Positions 1 to 7,046 of a stretch of DNA of 13,211 bases are shown here, piece by piece; within the stretch, counting starts at the first letter, position 1; each line of letters begins with the position of its first letter. The stretch comes from Cyclobacteriaceae bacterium (GTDB lineage Bacteria; Bacteroidota; Bacteroidia; Cytophagales; Cyclobacteriaceae), in the NCBI GenBank assembly GCA_030589835.1, contig JAUUZS010000048.1, positions 1 through 13,211 on the forward strand, written 5' to 3'. Made by a program: the position numbers and the translations under genes. A model generated the notes under the pieces. That model had not been told where the DNA came from. It saw only the letters and a program-made list of their open reading frames with translations, and ran no database searches.

Positions 1-1
1 A

Positions 2-112
2 AGAGGAGGTTCGACTGATGACGTTGCAGATTGCGCAGTATTCCTAGCATCGGATATGGCGACCTATATCTCCGGACAGGTACTTCAGGTTGATGGTGGA
101 ATGTTAACTTAG
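2..112 (+). CDS. Short-chain dehydrogenase/reductase, C-terminal end (partial)
   Basis: The window opens inside this gene, in frame from base 2, and 36 codons precede the TAG stop. The visible residues include DDVADCAVFLASDMATYISG followed by QVLQVDGGMLT. This matches the C-terminal end of classical SDR enzymes such as FabG-like 3-oxoacyl-ACP reductases, where a D-V-A-x-x-V-x-F-L-x-S-D segment is followed by Y-I-x-G-x-x-x-x-V-D-G-G. These enzymes are NAD(P)H-dependent cytosolic oxidoreductases. The Rossmann glycine motif and the Tyr-x-x-x-Lys catalytic pair lie upstream of the window, so the substrate cannot be judged. FabG proper, a sugar or alcohol dehydrogenase, or another SDR are all possible. 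Confidence 0.9.
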   Translation, partial: RGGSTDDVADCAVFLASDMATYISGQVLQVDGGMLT

Positions 113-123
113 TAAAAGCCAAA

Positions 124-169
124 GGCTTCGGGCTATGGGTTGTTGTGTTATTGTCCGTAGCCTGAGGCT
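124..169. repeat. Imperfect 15-bp inverted repeat after the SDR gene
   Basis: Bases 124-138 can pair with 155-169 over 15 positions, 11 Watson-Crick and four G:U, around a 16-base loop. As RNA it would be a stable stem-loop starting 12 bases after the SDR stop. No T-run follows, so it is not a classical intrinsic terminator. A second small hairpin (aagcc at 116-120 with ggctt at 124-128) overlaps it and would compete. The right arm contains tgtccgtagcc, which occurs again at 11148-11158, so this may be a copy of a dispersed repeat. Confidence 0.6.
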
Positions 170-191
170 CAACCTTTATTAATGATAAAAA

Positions 192-2273
192 ATGAATAAA
201 TTAAGTCTGTTGTTTGAAAGCCCTCCCTGGCTCATAGGCCTTGGAGTATTGATCGGACTTACCTATGCCGCTATATTATACTATGGCACAAAAGTCCCTT
301 GGGGAAAAAACACCAATTATATACTGGCAATAATTCGTTTTCTCATGGTCACTCAATTGACCTTGTTGCTTTTTGGCCCCCTGATCCGACAGGCCCAAAA
401 CTCTAAAGAAGCCCCAACCATTATTTTTGCGGTTGACAATTCTCAGTCCGTTTCAGAAATTGAAGATAGTGTCAGCCTTGCGGATTTTCGCAGTCGCATC
501 ACCTCATTACAGGAGGAATTTATTGATAGAGGATACCTTACCGAAGTAAGAACACTTCAGGGACAAAACACCAAAAATTCAATCCTTCAATTCAACGGAA
601 TTTCAAGTAACCTGCATGAAATGCTGCAAGGCATACAAAATGATTTTGAATCACGGAATTTATCTAACGTACTTCTTTTCTCTGATGGGCTTTATAACCT
701 CGGAAATAATCCCGCATTCCATCCGTACAATTTCTCTATCAGTACCATTGGTCTCGGCGACACAACTCAGCGGCCTGACCTTAATATAAATGCGATTTTA
801 TACAACAAAATAGCCTATGAAGGGAATAAATTTCCTATAGTAGGAGATTTATTCAGCTATAATTTAGCGGGAAAAACTGTAACGCTACAATTAGAAAAAA
901 ACAGAAGTATCATTGCACAAAAGCAAGTTAAAATCAACAATCAAAACCAATTCAATCAGGTGGAGTTTCTTGTAGATGCCGATGAGAGTGGAATGAAAAG
1001 ATATACCCTTCGTGCCCTTCCTGTAGAAGGAGAGTTTACCCTTTCGAACAATGTAAAAGATGCCTTTATCGACATCATTGATGGAAAACAGAAAATCCTC
1101 TTGCTCGCTACTGCACCGCACCCGGATATAAAAGCAATAAAAAATGCACTCGAATCAAATGACAACTATGAGGTAATCACCCACATCAAGGGGCTCAATG
1201 ACTACATAGAAGACAAATACGATGCAGTGGTATTGCATCAGGTTCCTGACAAAAGAAAAAAATATACCGCTCTTCTAAATAAAATATATGAAGAAAAGAT
1301 CCCTGCCTTTTTTATCTATGGAAATCAAAGTGAAGTCAATGCATTTAATGAACTGAATGGTGTGGTCAAAATTCACACTACGAGTTATCAAAGAGATAAT
1401 GTCTTCCCATTCTACAATCTTGATTTTAGCAAATTTCTTTATAATACAGACAACATCGAGACAATAAATAATTTTCCTCCGGTAAAAGTACCTTTTGCCA
1501 ATTATGAAATATTGCCTCAGTCTGAGGTAATGCTTTATCAGAAAGTAGGGAATGTAACTACCCGAAAACCTTTGTTGATCATACAAAGGAATAGTGAAAG
1601 GAGTAGTGCCGTGCTAATGGGCGAAGGCATGTGGAGTTGGAGGCTTCAGGAATATGTCACACATCAATCCCACAAGTCCTTTGACGAAATGATTTCAAAA
1701 ATAATTCAATTTTTATCCACAAAGGAAGACAAACGCAGGTTTAAGGTTTACCCTATCAAAAATGAATATCTGAATAATGAATCGCTGGTTTTTGAAACCG
1801 AAGTTTACAATGCTATTTATGAGCAAACTTATGGCCATAAAATAGACTTACGCATTACGAACGATCAAAATAACACATCAAGCTATAGTTATGTAACAAG
1901 CGACAAAAACTCCAGATACCGGATAAGCGGATTGGAAAACGGAATATTCACCTATCAGGCGCGCGCACTTATCAATGAAAAAAACGAAACCTCATTCGGA
2001 TCCTTTACTGTGAAAGATCTGCAGATAGAGACCACTAAGCTAACTGCCGATCATAATCTACTCAGAAACGTTGCCGCACAAAATGGAGGGGAGTTTTATA
2101 GTAAAAATCAACTTGATCAACTGAAAGATGACATACTGGATCAGGAATTGATCAGCAAAATTTATCACTCTGAAACATATCTGTCCATCATAAATATGAA
2201 GTGGGCATTTTTTATATTGATTATATTTATTGGTGCTGAGTGGTTTTTAAGAAAATTCTATGGGAGCTATTGA
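192..2273 (+). CDS. VWA-domain membrane protein with GATase-like central domain
   Basis: A 693-residue envelope protein. Two N-terminal membrane segments (about 12-31 and 43-64) are followed by a von Willebrand A domain, with DNSQS at 82-86 matching the DxSxS metal-site motif and SDG at 164-166 matching the later MIDAS aspartate. The usual MIDAS threonine appears to be replaced by a Ser/Asn near 138-140. Residues 300-510 look like the Rossmann/GATase-like domain found behind VWA in this Bacteroidota family, including GEGMWSWR at 476-483, but no catalytic Cys-His-Glu set is evident. A beta-rich stretch follows, then a C-terminal membrane helix at about 667-686. The large middle part should be periplasmic. 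The ATG at 192 is chosen because the nearby ATG at 182 meets a stop after five codons. VWA domains usually bind protein partners; the partner here is unknown. The moxR and DUF58 genes that often accompany Bat proteins are not adjacent. Confidence 0.85.
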   Translation: MNKLSLLFESPPWLIGLGVLIGLTYAAILYYGTKVPWGKNTNYILAIIRFLMVTQLTLLLFGPLIRQAQNSKEAPTIIFAVDNSQSVSEIEDSVSLADFRSRITSLQEEFIDRGYLTEVRTLQGQNTKNSILQFNGISSNLHEMLQGIQNDFESRNLSNVLLFSDGLYNLGNNPAFHPYNFSISTIGLGDTTQRPDLNINAILYNKIAYEGNKFPIVGDLFSYNLAGKTVTLQLEKNRSIIAQKQVKINNQNQFNQVEFLVDADESGMKRYTLRALPVEGEFTLSNNVKDAFIDIIDGKQKILLLATAPHPDIKAIKNALESNDNYEVITHIKGLNDYIEDKYDAVVLHQVPDKRKKYTALLNKIYEEKIPAFFIYGNQSEVNAFNELNGVVKIHTTSYQRDNVFPFYNLDFSKFLYNTDNIETINNFPPVKVPFANYEILPQSEVMLYQKVGNVTTRKPLLIIQRNSERSSAVLMGEGMWSWRLQEYVTHQSHKSFDEMISKIIQFLSTKEDKRRFKVYPIKNEYLNNESLVFETEVYNAIYEQTYGHKIDLRITNDQNNTSSYSYVTSDKNSRYRISGLENGIFTYQARALINEKNETSFGSFTVKDLQIETTKLTADHNLLRNVAAQNGGEFYSKNQLDQLKDDILDQELISKIYHSETYLSIINMKWAFFILIIFIGAEWFLRKFYGSY

Positions 2274-2333
2274 TGATACAATGCTTCATTAACAACATCA
2301 TTGCCATTTAAGAAATTATAAGTATTGATATTT

Positions 2334-2359
2334 GACTTAAGAAACTCCAAGTCTTTTTT
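2334..2359 (+). terminator. Weak possible terminator
   Basis: A 5-bp stem (gactt at 2334-2338, aagtc at 2349-2353) is followed directly by six T residues (2354-2359). It lies 60 bases after the VWA gene stop and 40 bases before the next start. The stem is short and A/T rich, so termination would be partial at best. If it works, the VWA and lysoplasmalogenase-like genes are separate transcription units. Confidence 0.35.
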
Positions 2360-2398
2360 AAATCCTGGAGAGAAAACTAAAATAATTATTAAATAATC

Positions 2399-3124
2399 AT
2401 GTCTGGAAAAAAGTTTTCAACCTACTCACTATATGCCTTTTATCTATTTTCTATTGTAAATCTCATCGAACAGGTAGTGCATACCGAGTGGCTTGATTTT
2501 GCTACAAAGCCATTTCTCATGGTCACCCTGATGCTGTATTATCTTTTTGCCAGAGCCAGCAAAACGGACTCACTTTCAAAATATATTGTTGGCGCACTGG
2601 TTTTTTCCTGGATTGGCGATCTGCTTTTAATGCTCCAGCCAAAATTTGATGGCCTATTTATTTTTGGCCTTGCTGCCTTCCTCATCGCCCATCTATGCTA
2701 CATTTTCGGATTCAGGATCGCAAAATATCAGGAAAGAAACACAGAAAACAGATCATTTGTACACACCAGATTGGTTTTCCTGATCTTTATTGGCGGCACC
2801 CTTATATATATGCTGCATCCCTTTCTGGGTGATATGCTGATTCCGGTACTGGCTTATACCGTCGTAATCATTTCTATGGCAATTGCAGCACTTTTACGGC
2901 GTGGATGGACCATGGACAAAAGCTTTATCATGGTGTATAGTGGAGCTTTACTTTTTATCATGTCAGACGCAATGATTGCAATTGACAAATTCATGAATCC
3001 TATCGTGCAGGCAAGGTTGCTGATCATGGCAACATATATAGGCGCTCAATTTCTAATCGTAAAAGGAATACTTGCCCACGAAAATGAGTTGGCAGGATCA
3101 GATGAAATTATGAAACCTGAATAA
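2399..3124 (+). CDS. YhhN/TMEM86 family lysoplasmalogenase-like membrane protein
   Basis: A 241-residue, almost wholly hydrophobic protein with about eight membrane segments, the usual size for this family. It shows the family's marks in order: a KP pair at 37-38, FSWIGDLLLM at 69-78, F-x-x-G-L-x-x-F-L-I-A-H-x-x-Y at about 87-101, and GALLFIMSDAMIA at 182-194. The two aspartates in the GD and SD motifs (D74, D190) are conserved in the family and are the likely catalytic residues. Characterised relatives cleave the vinyl-ether bond of lysoplasmalogens, giving a fatty aldehyde and a lysophospholipid. Many bacterial members are untested, so the substrate here is inferred. The coding end runs 17 bases into the end of the gene on the opposite strand. 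Confidence 0.85.
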   Translation: MSGKKFSTYSLYAFYLFSIVNLIEQVVHTEWLDFATKPFLMVTLMLYYLFARASKTDSLSKYIVGALVFSWIGDLLLMLQPKFDGLFIFGLAAFLIAHLCYIFGFRIAKYQERNTENRSFVHTRLVFLIFIGGTLIYMLHPFLGDMLIPVLAYTVVIISMAIAALLRRGWTMDKSFIMVYSGALLFIMSDAMIAIDKFMNPIVQARLLIMATYIGAQFLIVKGILAHENELAGSDEIMKPE

Positions 3125-3614
3125 TTCCAAACTGGTTTCTCAGAATTTTCAGTATGCTTTTTATGCTGGCACTGGGCATCAGGCTTTCATTAAGGTCCAT
3201 TTCCAGATAAAGAGAGGTCTCGTTTGAAATCAGGGTCCCCTTTTTTGGCGTTAATAATTGGTTGGTATCTGTCAGGTTGATATAGAGATTTAACGATTCG
3301 GCATCGCGTTTATTTGTGCCCAGCAGTTCTCTTAAAATCCCTGCTTCTTTAGCAGAAATCTTTAAAATTCCATTTTCAAGCCTGGCCTCTACAAGGTCAA
3401 TATATTTCTTAGGCCCTTCAAACACAATTTTTTGTTCTTCACCTATAGACACATAAATATTGCATGCAAGGTCAATATCCAATTTATCAAAGGTTTCCAC
3501 ATCAATGATCTTGGAATAGGTTTGCGCATTACCATCAAACAAATCTGTCTCAAAAAACAACAAAGAGGAAATGATGACAATCAATATAGCGTAATATAGA
3601 ATTTCTTTTTTCAT
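3108..3614 (-). CDS. Small secreted or anchored protein, head-GIN (DUF2807)-like
   Basis: A 168-residue protein. An upstream TTG (3675-3677) would add 21 unconvincing residues; the ATG at 3614 instead gives MKKEILYYAILIVIISSLLF, a clear signal peptide or anchor, so it is preferred. After the anchor, residues about 35-90 read TFDKLDIDLACNIYVSIGEE and then KIVFEGPKKYIDLVEARLEN with LKISAK. This resembles the first beta strands of the Bacteroidota head-GIN domain (F-x-x-I-x-x-x-x-x-x-x-V-x-I-x-x-G). The family usually runs to over 200 residues with a long Gly/Ser-rich beta-helix; here the rest is short and lacks that pattern, so the domain looks reduced. It ends within the 3' end of the lysoplasmalogenase-like gene on +. 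The function of GIN proteins is unknown; an envelope location is inferred from the N-terminus. Confidence 0.6.
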   Translation of the reverse strand: MKKEILYYAILIVIISSLLFFETDLFDGNAQTYSKIIDVETFDKLDIDLACNIYVSIGEEQKIVFEGPKKYIDLVEARLENGILKISAKEAGILRELLGTNKRDAESLNLYINLTDTNQLLTPKKGTLISNETSLYLEMDLNESLMPSASIKSILKILRNQFGIIQVS

Positions 3615-3780
3615 AGTGGAATTAAAGAATCTACTTACTAGATGTCGAAGTACTTGAAAAAGTTGCACGTAATGCAAAATATTTTGTTAAAAAGTGTTAA
3701 AAATATTGCCCATAATCCAGATCAGAGATACTTAGTTATCATTCCCTCGTCACACTTGAGGATCATGTCTATGAGTTGGG

Positions 3781-3814
3781 CCACTGCCATTGCCTAACTG
3801 CCTACTGCCTACCC
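3781..3814. repeat. Heptad-like short tandem repeat (ctactgc type)
   Basis: Four to five degenerate copies of a unit close to ctactgc (ccactgc, then a cattgc variant, taactgc, ctactgc, and the start of a further copy) run head to tail at roughly 7-base spacing. The block lies just beyond the 3' end of the trans-sulfuration gene, 13 bases past its stop. It is not in a coding region and no hairpin is evident. Confidence 0.55.
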
Positions 3815-3826
3815 CTTTCCAGTCCA

Positions 3827-4966
3827 TCACCCCAAAGCCTTCGCCAGATCATCGATCAAATCATCGGCATCTTCAATACCTACGCTTAAGCGAATCAAGG
3901 AATCTTTTAAGCCTATTTTCTCTCTTTCAGGTTTTGGAATGGATGCATGGGACATGCTTGCCGGATGCCCGGCCAAAGACTCGACTCCGCCAAGGGATTC
4001 AGCCAGGGAAAATAACTCAAATTTTTCCAGCACCTCAAAAGCTGCTTGCCTGCTGTCTTCTTTTAATGTAAATGAAATCATTCCTCCAAAATCCTTCATC
4101 TGCTGTCTGGCCACTAAGTGCCCCGGATGAGATTCATTTCCCGGCCAGTATATCTTTTCTACTTTTGGGTGCCCGGCTAAAAAACCGGCGATTATACGTC
4201 CATTTTCACAATGCCGTTCCATACGCAGGTGAAGGGTTTTAATTCCCCTCAAGACAAGGAAACAATCATTAGGCCCGGGAATCGCCCCGCAGACATTTTG
4301 TAAAAAAGAAATTTGGTCATAAAGGGTTTCTTCATTTACTACAATGGCGCCCATGATCACATCAGAATGCCCTCCTAGGTATTTTGTTACCGAATGCATA
4401 ACGATATCGGCCCCCAAATCCAAGGGTGTTTGCAGATATGGTGTGGCAAAGGTGTTGTCCACAGCCAGCAGTAGGTGGTGCTTTTTGGCTACTTCAGCAA
4501 CCATTCGGATATCAATGATCTTCATCATAGGATTTGTCGGGGATTCCAGCCAGATCATCTTGGTATCTTTATTGATCACCGCTTCAATATCCTTCTTTTC
4601 ATTCATGTGAACAAAGTGGAATTTAATCCCAAATGATTCAAATACTTTAGTAAAAATCCGGTAGCTTCCTCCATACAATTCGTTAGTACTTATTATTTCA
4701 TCACCCGGTTTACACAATTTGAGGATCACATCGATAGCTGCCATTCCCGAGGCAAAACACAATGCGTATTTTCCATTCTCCAGGGCAGCTATATTCTTTT
4801 CCAGCGCATCCCTTGTTGGATTTTTCGATCTTGCATATTCATACCCTTTGTGCTTTCCCGGTGATTCCTGAACAAATGTTGTAGTTTGAAATATAGGTGT
4901 CATAATCGATCCGGTGGAAGGATCTGGCTTAATGCCGGCATGAAGAGCTTTGGTTGCGAATTTCAT
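3827..4966 (-). CDS. metB: Cystathionine gamma-synthase/gamma-lyase type PLP enzyme
   Basis: A 379-residue cytosolic enzyme of the Cys/Met-metabolism PLP family (fold type I), full length for the group. Visible active-site elements are [11 protein letters not shown] at 42-52 (Tyr and Arg that bind cofactor phosphate across the dimer), SGM at 73-75, the ring-stacking Tyr in ELYGG (Y98), AVDNTFATP at 168-176 with D170 for the pyridine nitrogen, and the Schiff-base lysine K195 in [12 protein letters not shown]359 in LIRLSVG should bind the substrate carboxylate. [15 protein letters not shown] at 321-335 carries E329, at the position where gamma-synthases and gamma-lyases keep a glutamate. The enzyme should make cystathionine from an activated homoserine and cysteine, or split cystathionine to cysteine and 2-oxobutyrate. 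Sequence alone does not separate these reliably, so the symbol metB is provisional. No other sulfur gene is adjacent and no SAM riboswitch was recognised upstream. Confidence 0.92.
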   Translation of the reverse strand: MKFATKALHAGIKPDPSTGSIMTPIFQTTTFVQESPGKHKGYEYARSKNPTRDALEKNIAALENGKYALCFASGMAAIDVILKLCKPGDEIISTNELYGGSYRIFTKVFESFGIKFHFVHMNEKKDIEAVINKDTKMIWLESPTNPMMKIIDIRMVAEVAKKHHLLLAVDNTFATPYLQTPLDLGADIVMHSVTKYLGGHSDVIMGAIVVNEETLYDQISFLQNVCGAIPGPNDCFLVLRGIKTLHLRMERHCENGRIIAGFLAGHPKVEKIYWPGNESHPGHLVARQQMKDFGGMISFTLKEDSRQAAFEVLEKFELFSLAESLGGVESLAGHPASMSHASIPKPEREKIGLKDSLIRLSVGIEDADDLIDDLAKALG

Positions 4967-5074
4967 CTGCTTCTTATTTATTTCAACTATTCTACTTTAT
5001 TTTAACCGAAAGCAGGGAATGATTAAATGCTATTTTTGGCATTTTTTATAAAAGGTAAAAAGTAGTTTAAACTT

Positions 5075-5090
5075 AAGCGAGTAATCGCTT
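5075..5090. repeat. Perfect 6-bp hairpin
   Basis: aagcga (5075-5080) and tcgctt (5085-5090) form a perfect stem with a four-base loop, gtaa. It immediately precedes the tgcgaaaccc sequence that leads into the next, larger hairpin. Confidence 0.5.
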
Positions 5091-5095
5091 TGCGA

Positions 5096-5122
5096 AACCC
5101 TGCCTCGCCGGCCGGCAGGGTT
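5096..5122. repeat. GC-rich 9-bp perfect hairpin
   Basis: aaccctgcc (5096-5104) and ggcagggtt (5114-5122) are exact inverted repeats around a nine-base GC-rich loop. The segment is far richer in G+C than its surroundings. No T-run follows on either strand, so it is not a typical terminator. It resembles a dispersed palindromic element more than ordinary spacer DNA. Confidence 0.65.
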
Positions 5123-5139
5123 GCATTTTCTTTGCGAAA

Positions 5140-5217
5140 CTTAGCGTAATTCTTGCCTGAGCTATAATGGGTTATCACGCAAAGGTGCGCAAAGTGTACG
5201 CAGAGGTACGCTAAGTA
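5140..5217. repeat. 10-base tandem repeat (four units) inside an inverted-repeat frame
   Basis: Four head-to-tail units start at 5177, 5188, 5198 and 5208, each close to acgcaaaggt, with spacings of 11, 10 and 10 bases. The last unit, tacgctaag at 5207-5215, is the exact inverse of cttagcgta at 5140-5148. Further upstream, ctttgcg at 5130-5136 is the inverse of the cgcaaag motifs. The block could fold in several ways. A period near 10 bases puts each unit on the same face of the helix. Confidence 0.65.
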
Positions 5218-5248
5218 TAAACTACGAAATCAAATATGCCTATTTTTT

Positions 5249-5272
5249 GCTATTCTATCATTCTCTCATTCT
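5249..5272. repeat. 8-base tandem repeat overlapping the MscS stop codon
   Basis: Three 8-base units on + (gctattct, atcattct, ctcattct) run from 5249 to 5272. The repeat reaches into the stop codon of the MscS gene (5271-5273) and otherwise lies in its 3' untranslated side. Confidence 0.5.
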
Positions 5273-6917
5273 ACTTCTTATCTACAGATTCATTCCCTTT
5301 CTCATTCCAGTCTTTAGGTTTAGATAAAAAAGCCTGCAACTGTTTTTTCAGCAGAGTAGGATTTTTTTCATATACTGGTGAATTGCTCTTTTTTTCGGGA
5401 AATGTTTCCATGTGCAAGGTACTGGTTGGGAAGGCAAAATTCACTCCAAGCTCTTCAGCAAGTTTAATGATTTCTATCAGCACTTCATGCCTGCACCTCA
5501 ATTCATCTCCCCATGTCGGCACTTCAAAAAATATATAAAACATCACATTCAATGACGAATCTGCCATGTTATTCAGATATACATGGTAATTATTTTTTCT
5601 GGTATGCGGGTGATGGTCAACAATTTTTCTCAAGCCATCAATATAGGCATTAATTACCTCTGCCGGTGTGTCGTAATTTATAGCAATTTGAGTATAAAAT
5701 CTCCTGTAGTTCCTGAGCCCGTGGTTATCGACCGTTTTATCTGCGATTAAACTATTGGGGACATAGGTGACAGAATCCCTGAAGGTGCGTACTCTTGTTG
5801 CCCTAAACCCTACCTCTTCTACGGTACCATCGATATCTCCTGAGGTAATCCAATCCCCGATCTGGAAGGGTTTGTCGATAAAAATCATGATAGACCCGAA
5901 GAAGTTCTTTAAGGTGTCCTGTGCAGCAAGGGCAAAAGCCAGACCGCCAATAGACAGTCCTGTAAGTAATGGAAGGATGTCAATATCGAGGTTAGCAAGA
6001 ATGGCCAAAGCGCCAACAATAATCACAAAGAGCTTAAGTGCTTTTCTTACCAAAGGCACAAGTTGGTCATCTAAAGTACTGTCTGTCCTATCGGCTAGTT
6101 TCATCATGTACATCCCCAAGATATCAACGATCCTGTAACAAACAACTATGGCAAAAACGGGCCATAAGGCTTTGAGTGAAAGAAGTATGTAATTGTTGAT
6201 CGTTATGGACAACTGCAAAACAGGAATTAAAAACAAGAGTAATGGAAATAGGATTAATATACTCATCGGCCTTGCAACTGGGGCCACGTATCGTCTGGCG
6301 ACATTCTTGTACCCTCTTTTTATTAAAAACCGAATAATTATTTTCTCGATGACGAGCGTAAATATCTTATGTATCACCAATGACACAATGATAATGATCA
6401 GGATGCCAAACATCTGCCACAAATGAAGCCCAAAGTATATGGTGGTTCCTAGCTTTGGCAAAAGCACCAAAAGCTTATCCACGCCAAAAGGATAAAGCTC
6501 TTTATGAATCGAATTGATTTTCTCTACCGTTTCATTTGAATAGTACCAATTACCGTCGACCTTTTCCAGGTAAATTTCTGGCAAACTTGCATTGACAATA
6601 TATATATTATTGCCAGAAAGCGAATCCAGATAGTCCGGGTAGTGAGGTATCTTTGCAAAAGAAATTGCAATACCCGCACCTTTATAAATCTGCACTAACT
6701 GAAGGGCCATTTCCTGTGCCCTTTCTGCATCAACACTTTTAGGATTAAAAACTTTAGCGGCTAAATCAGGGTGATAATTGCCCTCCTCAAGGTTTTTCAG
6801 ATGTGTTAGCATGGACTGATAAGGAGAAATAAGGCTGTGGGATGAATTTTTCGAGTTTTGCGCACTTACGGCAAAACAGCTTACTACCAACAAAAAAAAT
6901 ATTAACCGTATTTTCAT
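5271..6917 (-). CDS. MscS-family mechanosensitive ion channel
   Basis: A 548-residue inner-membrane channel that should open under membrane tension and release solutes during hypo-osmotic shock. A signal peptide (1-19, cut after AVSA) leads into a periplasmic domain of about 140 residues absent from small E. coli MscS. Membrane segments follow at about 165-188, 214-236, 242-265 and 294-310, then the glycine/alanine-rich pore helix in GLSIGGLAFALAAQDTLKNF at 320-339. The cytoplasmic beta domain begins with FIDKPFQIGDWI (346-357) and continues with GTVEEVGFRATRVRTF, both family signatures, then the alpha/beta part to about 520. The last 30 residues are Lys-rich. The ATG is 4 bases after the stop of a 35-codon small ORF, which in turn lies 17 bases after the 912-residue gene, so a shared transcript is likely. 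Confidence 0.92.
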   Translation of the reverse strand: MKIRLIFFLLVVSCFAVSAQNSKNSSHSLISPYQSMLTHLKNLEEGNYHPDLAAKVFNPKSVDAERAQEMALQLVQIYKGAGIAISFAKIPHYPDYLDSLSGNNIYIVNASLPEIYLEKVDGNWYYSNETVEKINSIHKELYPFGVDKLLVLLPKLGTTIYFGLHLWQMFGILIIIIVSLVIHKIFTLVIEKIIIRFLIKRGYKNVARRYVAPVARPMSILILFPLLLFLIPVLQLSITINNYILLSLKALWPVFAIVVCYRIVDILGMYMMKLADRTDSTLDDQLVPLVRKALKLFVIIVGALAILANLDIDILPLLTGLSIGGLAFALAAQDTLKNFFGSIMIFIDKPFQIGDWITSGDIDGTVEEVGFRATRVRTFRDSVTYVPNSLIADKTVDNHGLRNYRRFYTQIAINYDTPAEVINAYIDGLRKIVDHHPHTRKNNYHVYLNNMADSSLNVMFYIFFEVPTWGDELRCRHEVLIEIIKLAEELGVNFAFPTSTLHMETFPEKKSNSPVYEKNPTLLKKQLQAFLSKPKDWNEKGNESVDKK

Positions 6918-6921
6918 CTGT

Positions 6922-7029
6922 TTATATTTTTAAAATTTCCATGAGCAAGACTATTTTCCTCGATCCGATGCCCAACATTATGCCATTGTGCAGAGCCTCA
7001 ACTGTAATCTCAGGCTTTTCCTGTTTCAT
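6922..7029 (-). CDS. Putative 35-residue small protein between two operon genes
   Basis: An ATG at 7029 opens 35 codons ending in TAA at 6922-6924. The product starts MKQEKPEITVEALHNG and ends with a hydrophobic, basic stretch including IGSRKIVLLMEILKI. It fills almost all of the 129-base gap: 17 bases after the upstream stop and 4 bases before the MscS start. That spacing is what a real operon gene would show. No domain is recognised, and the hydrophobic part is too short and charged to be a sure membrane helix. It could also be a chance ORF, a leader coupling translation to MscS, or the remnant of a longer gene. Confidence 0.4.
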   Translation of the reverse strand: MKQEKPEITVEALHNGIMLGIGSRKIVLLMEILKI

Positions 7030-7046
7030 AATAAGTTGATTTAGGA

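Larger units (their letters stand above)
4967..5270. other. 304-base spacer rich in short repeats, no gene seen
   Basis: This gap separates two - strand genes, the MscS gene and the trans-sulfuration enzyme. No convincing ORF was found. It holds three hairpins, a four-unit 10-base tandem repeat and most of an 8-base tandem repeat (separate entries). The roughly 100 bases next to 4966 are plain A/T-rich sequence and probably hold the promoter of the PLP enzyme, though no consensus element stands out. Confidence 0.6.

Noticed and set aside
3615..3677. TTG-initiated N-terminal extension of the GIN-like protein
   Set aside because: The extra 21 residues would place charged residues before the signal sequence; the ATG at 3614 gives a normal exported N-terminus.
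3674..3681. TATTTTGC on - as a -7 promoter element for the GIN-like gene
   Set aside because: No TTG element lies at the proper distance upstream, and such A/T-rich words are common here.
4967..5040. SAM riboswitch upstream of the PLP enzyme
   Set aside because: The leader is short and A/T rich, with no multi-helix structure or conserved core that I can recognise.
5096..5122. Intrinsic terminator after the MscS gene
   Set aside because: The stem is strong but no T-run follows on the - strand side, and it is almost 150 bases past the stop.
5177..5217. CRISPR-like array
   Set aside because: Units are about 10 bases long and directly adjacent, with no unique spacers between them and no cas genes nearby.
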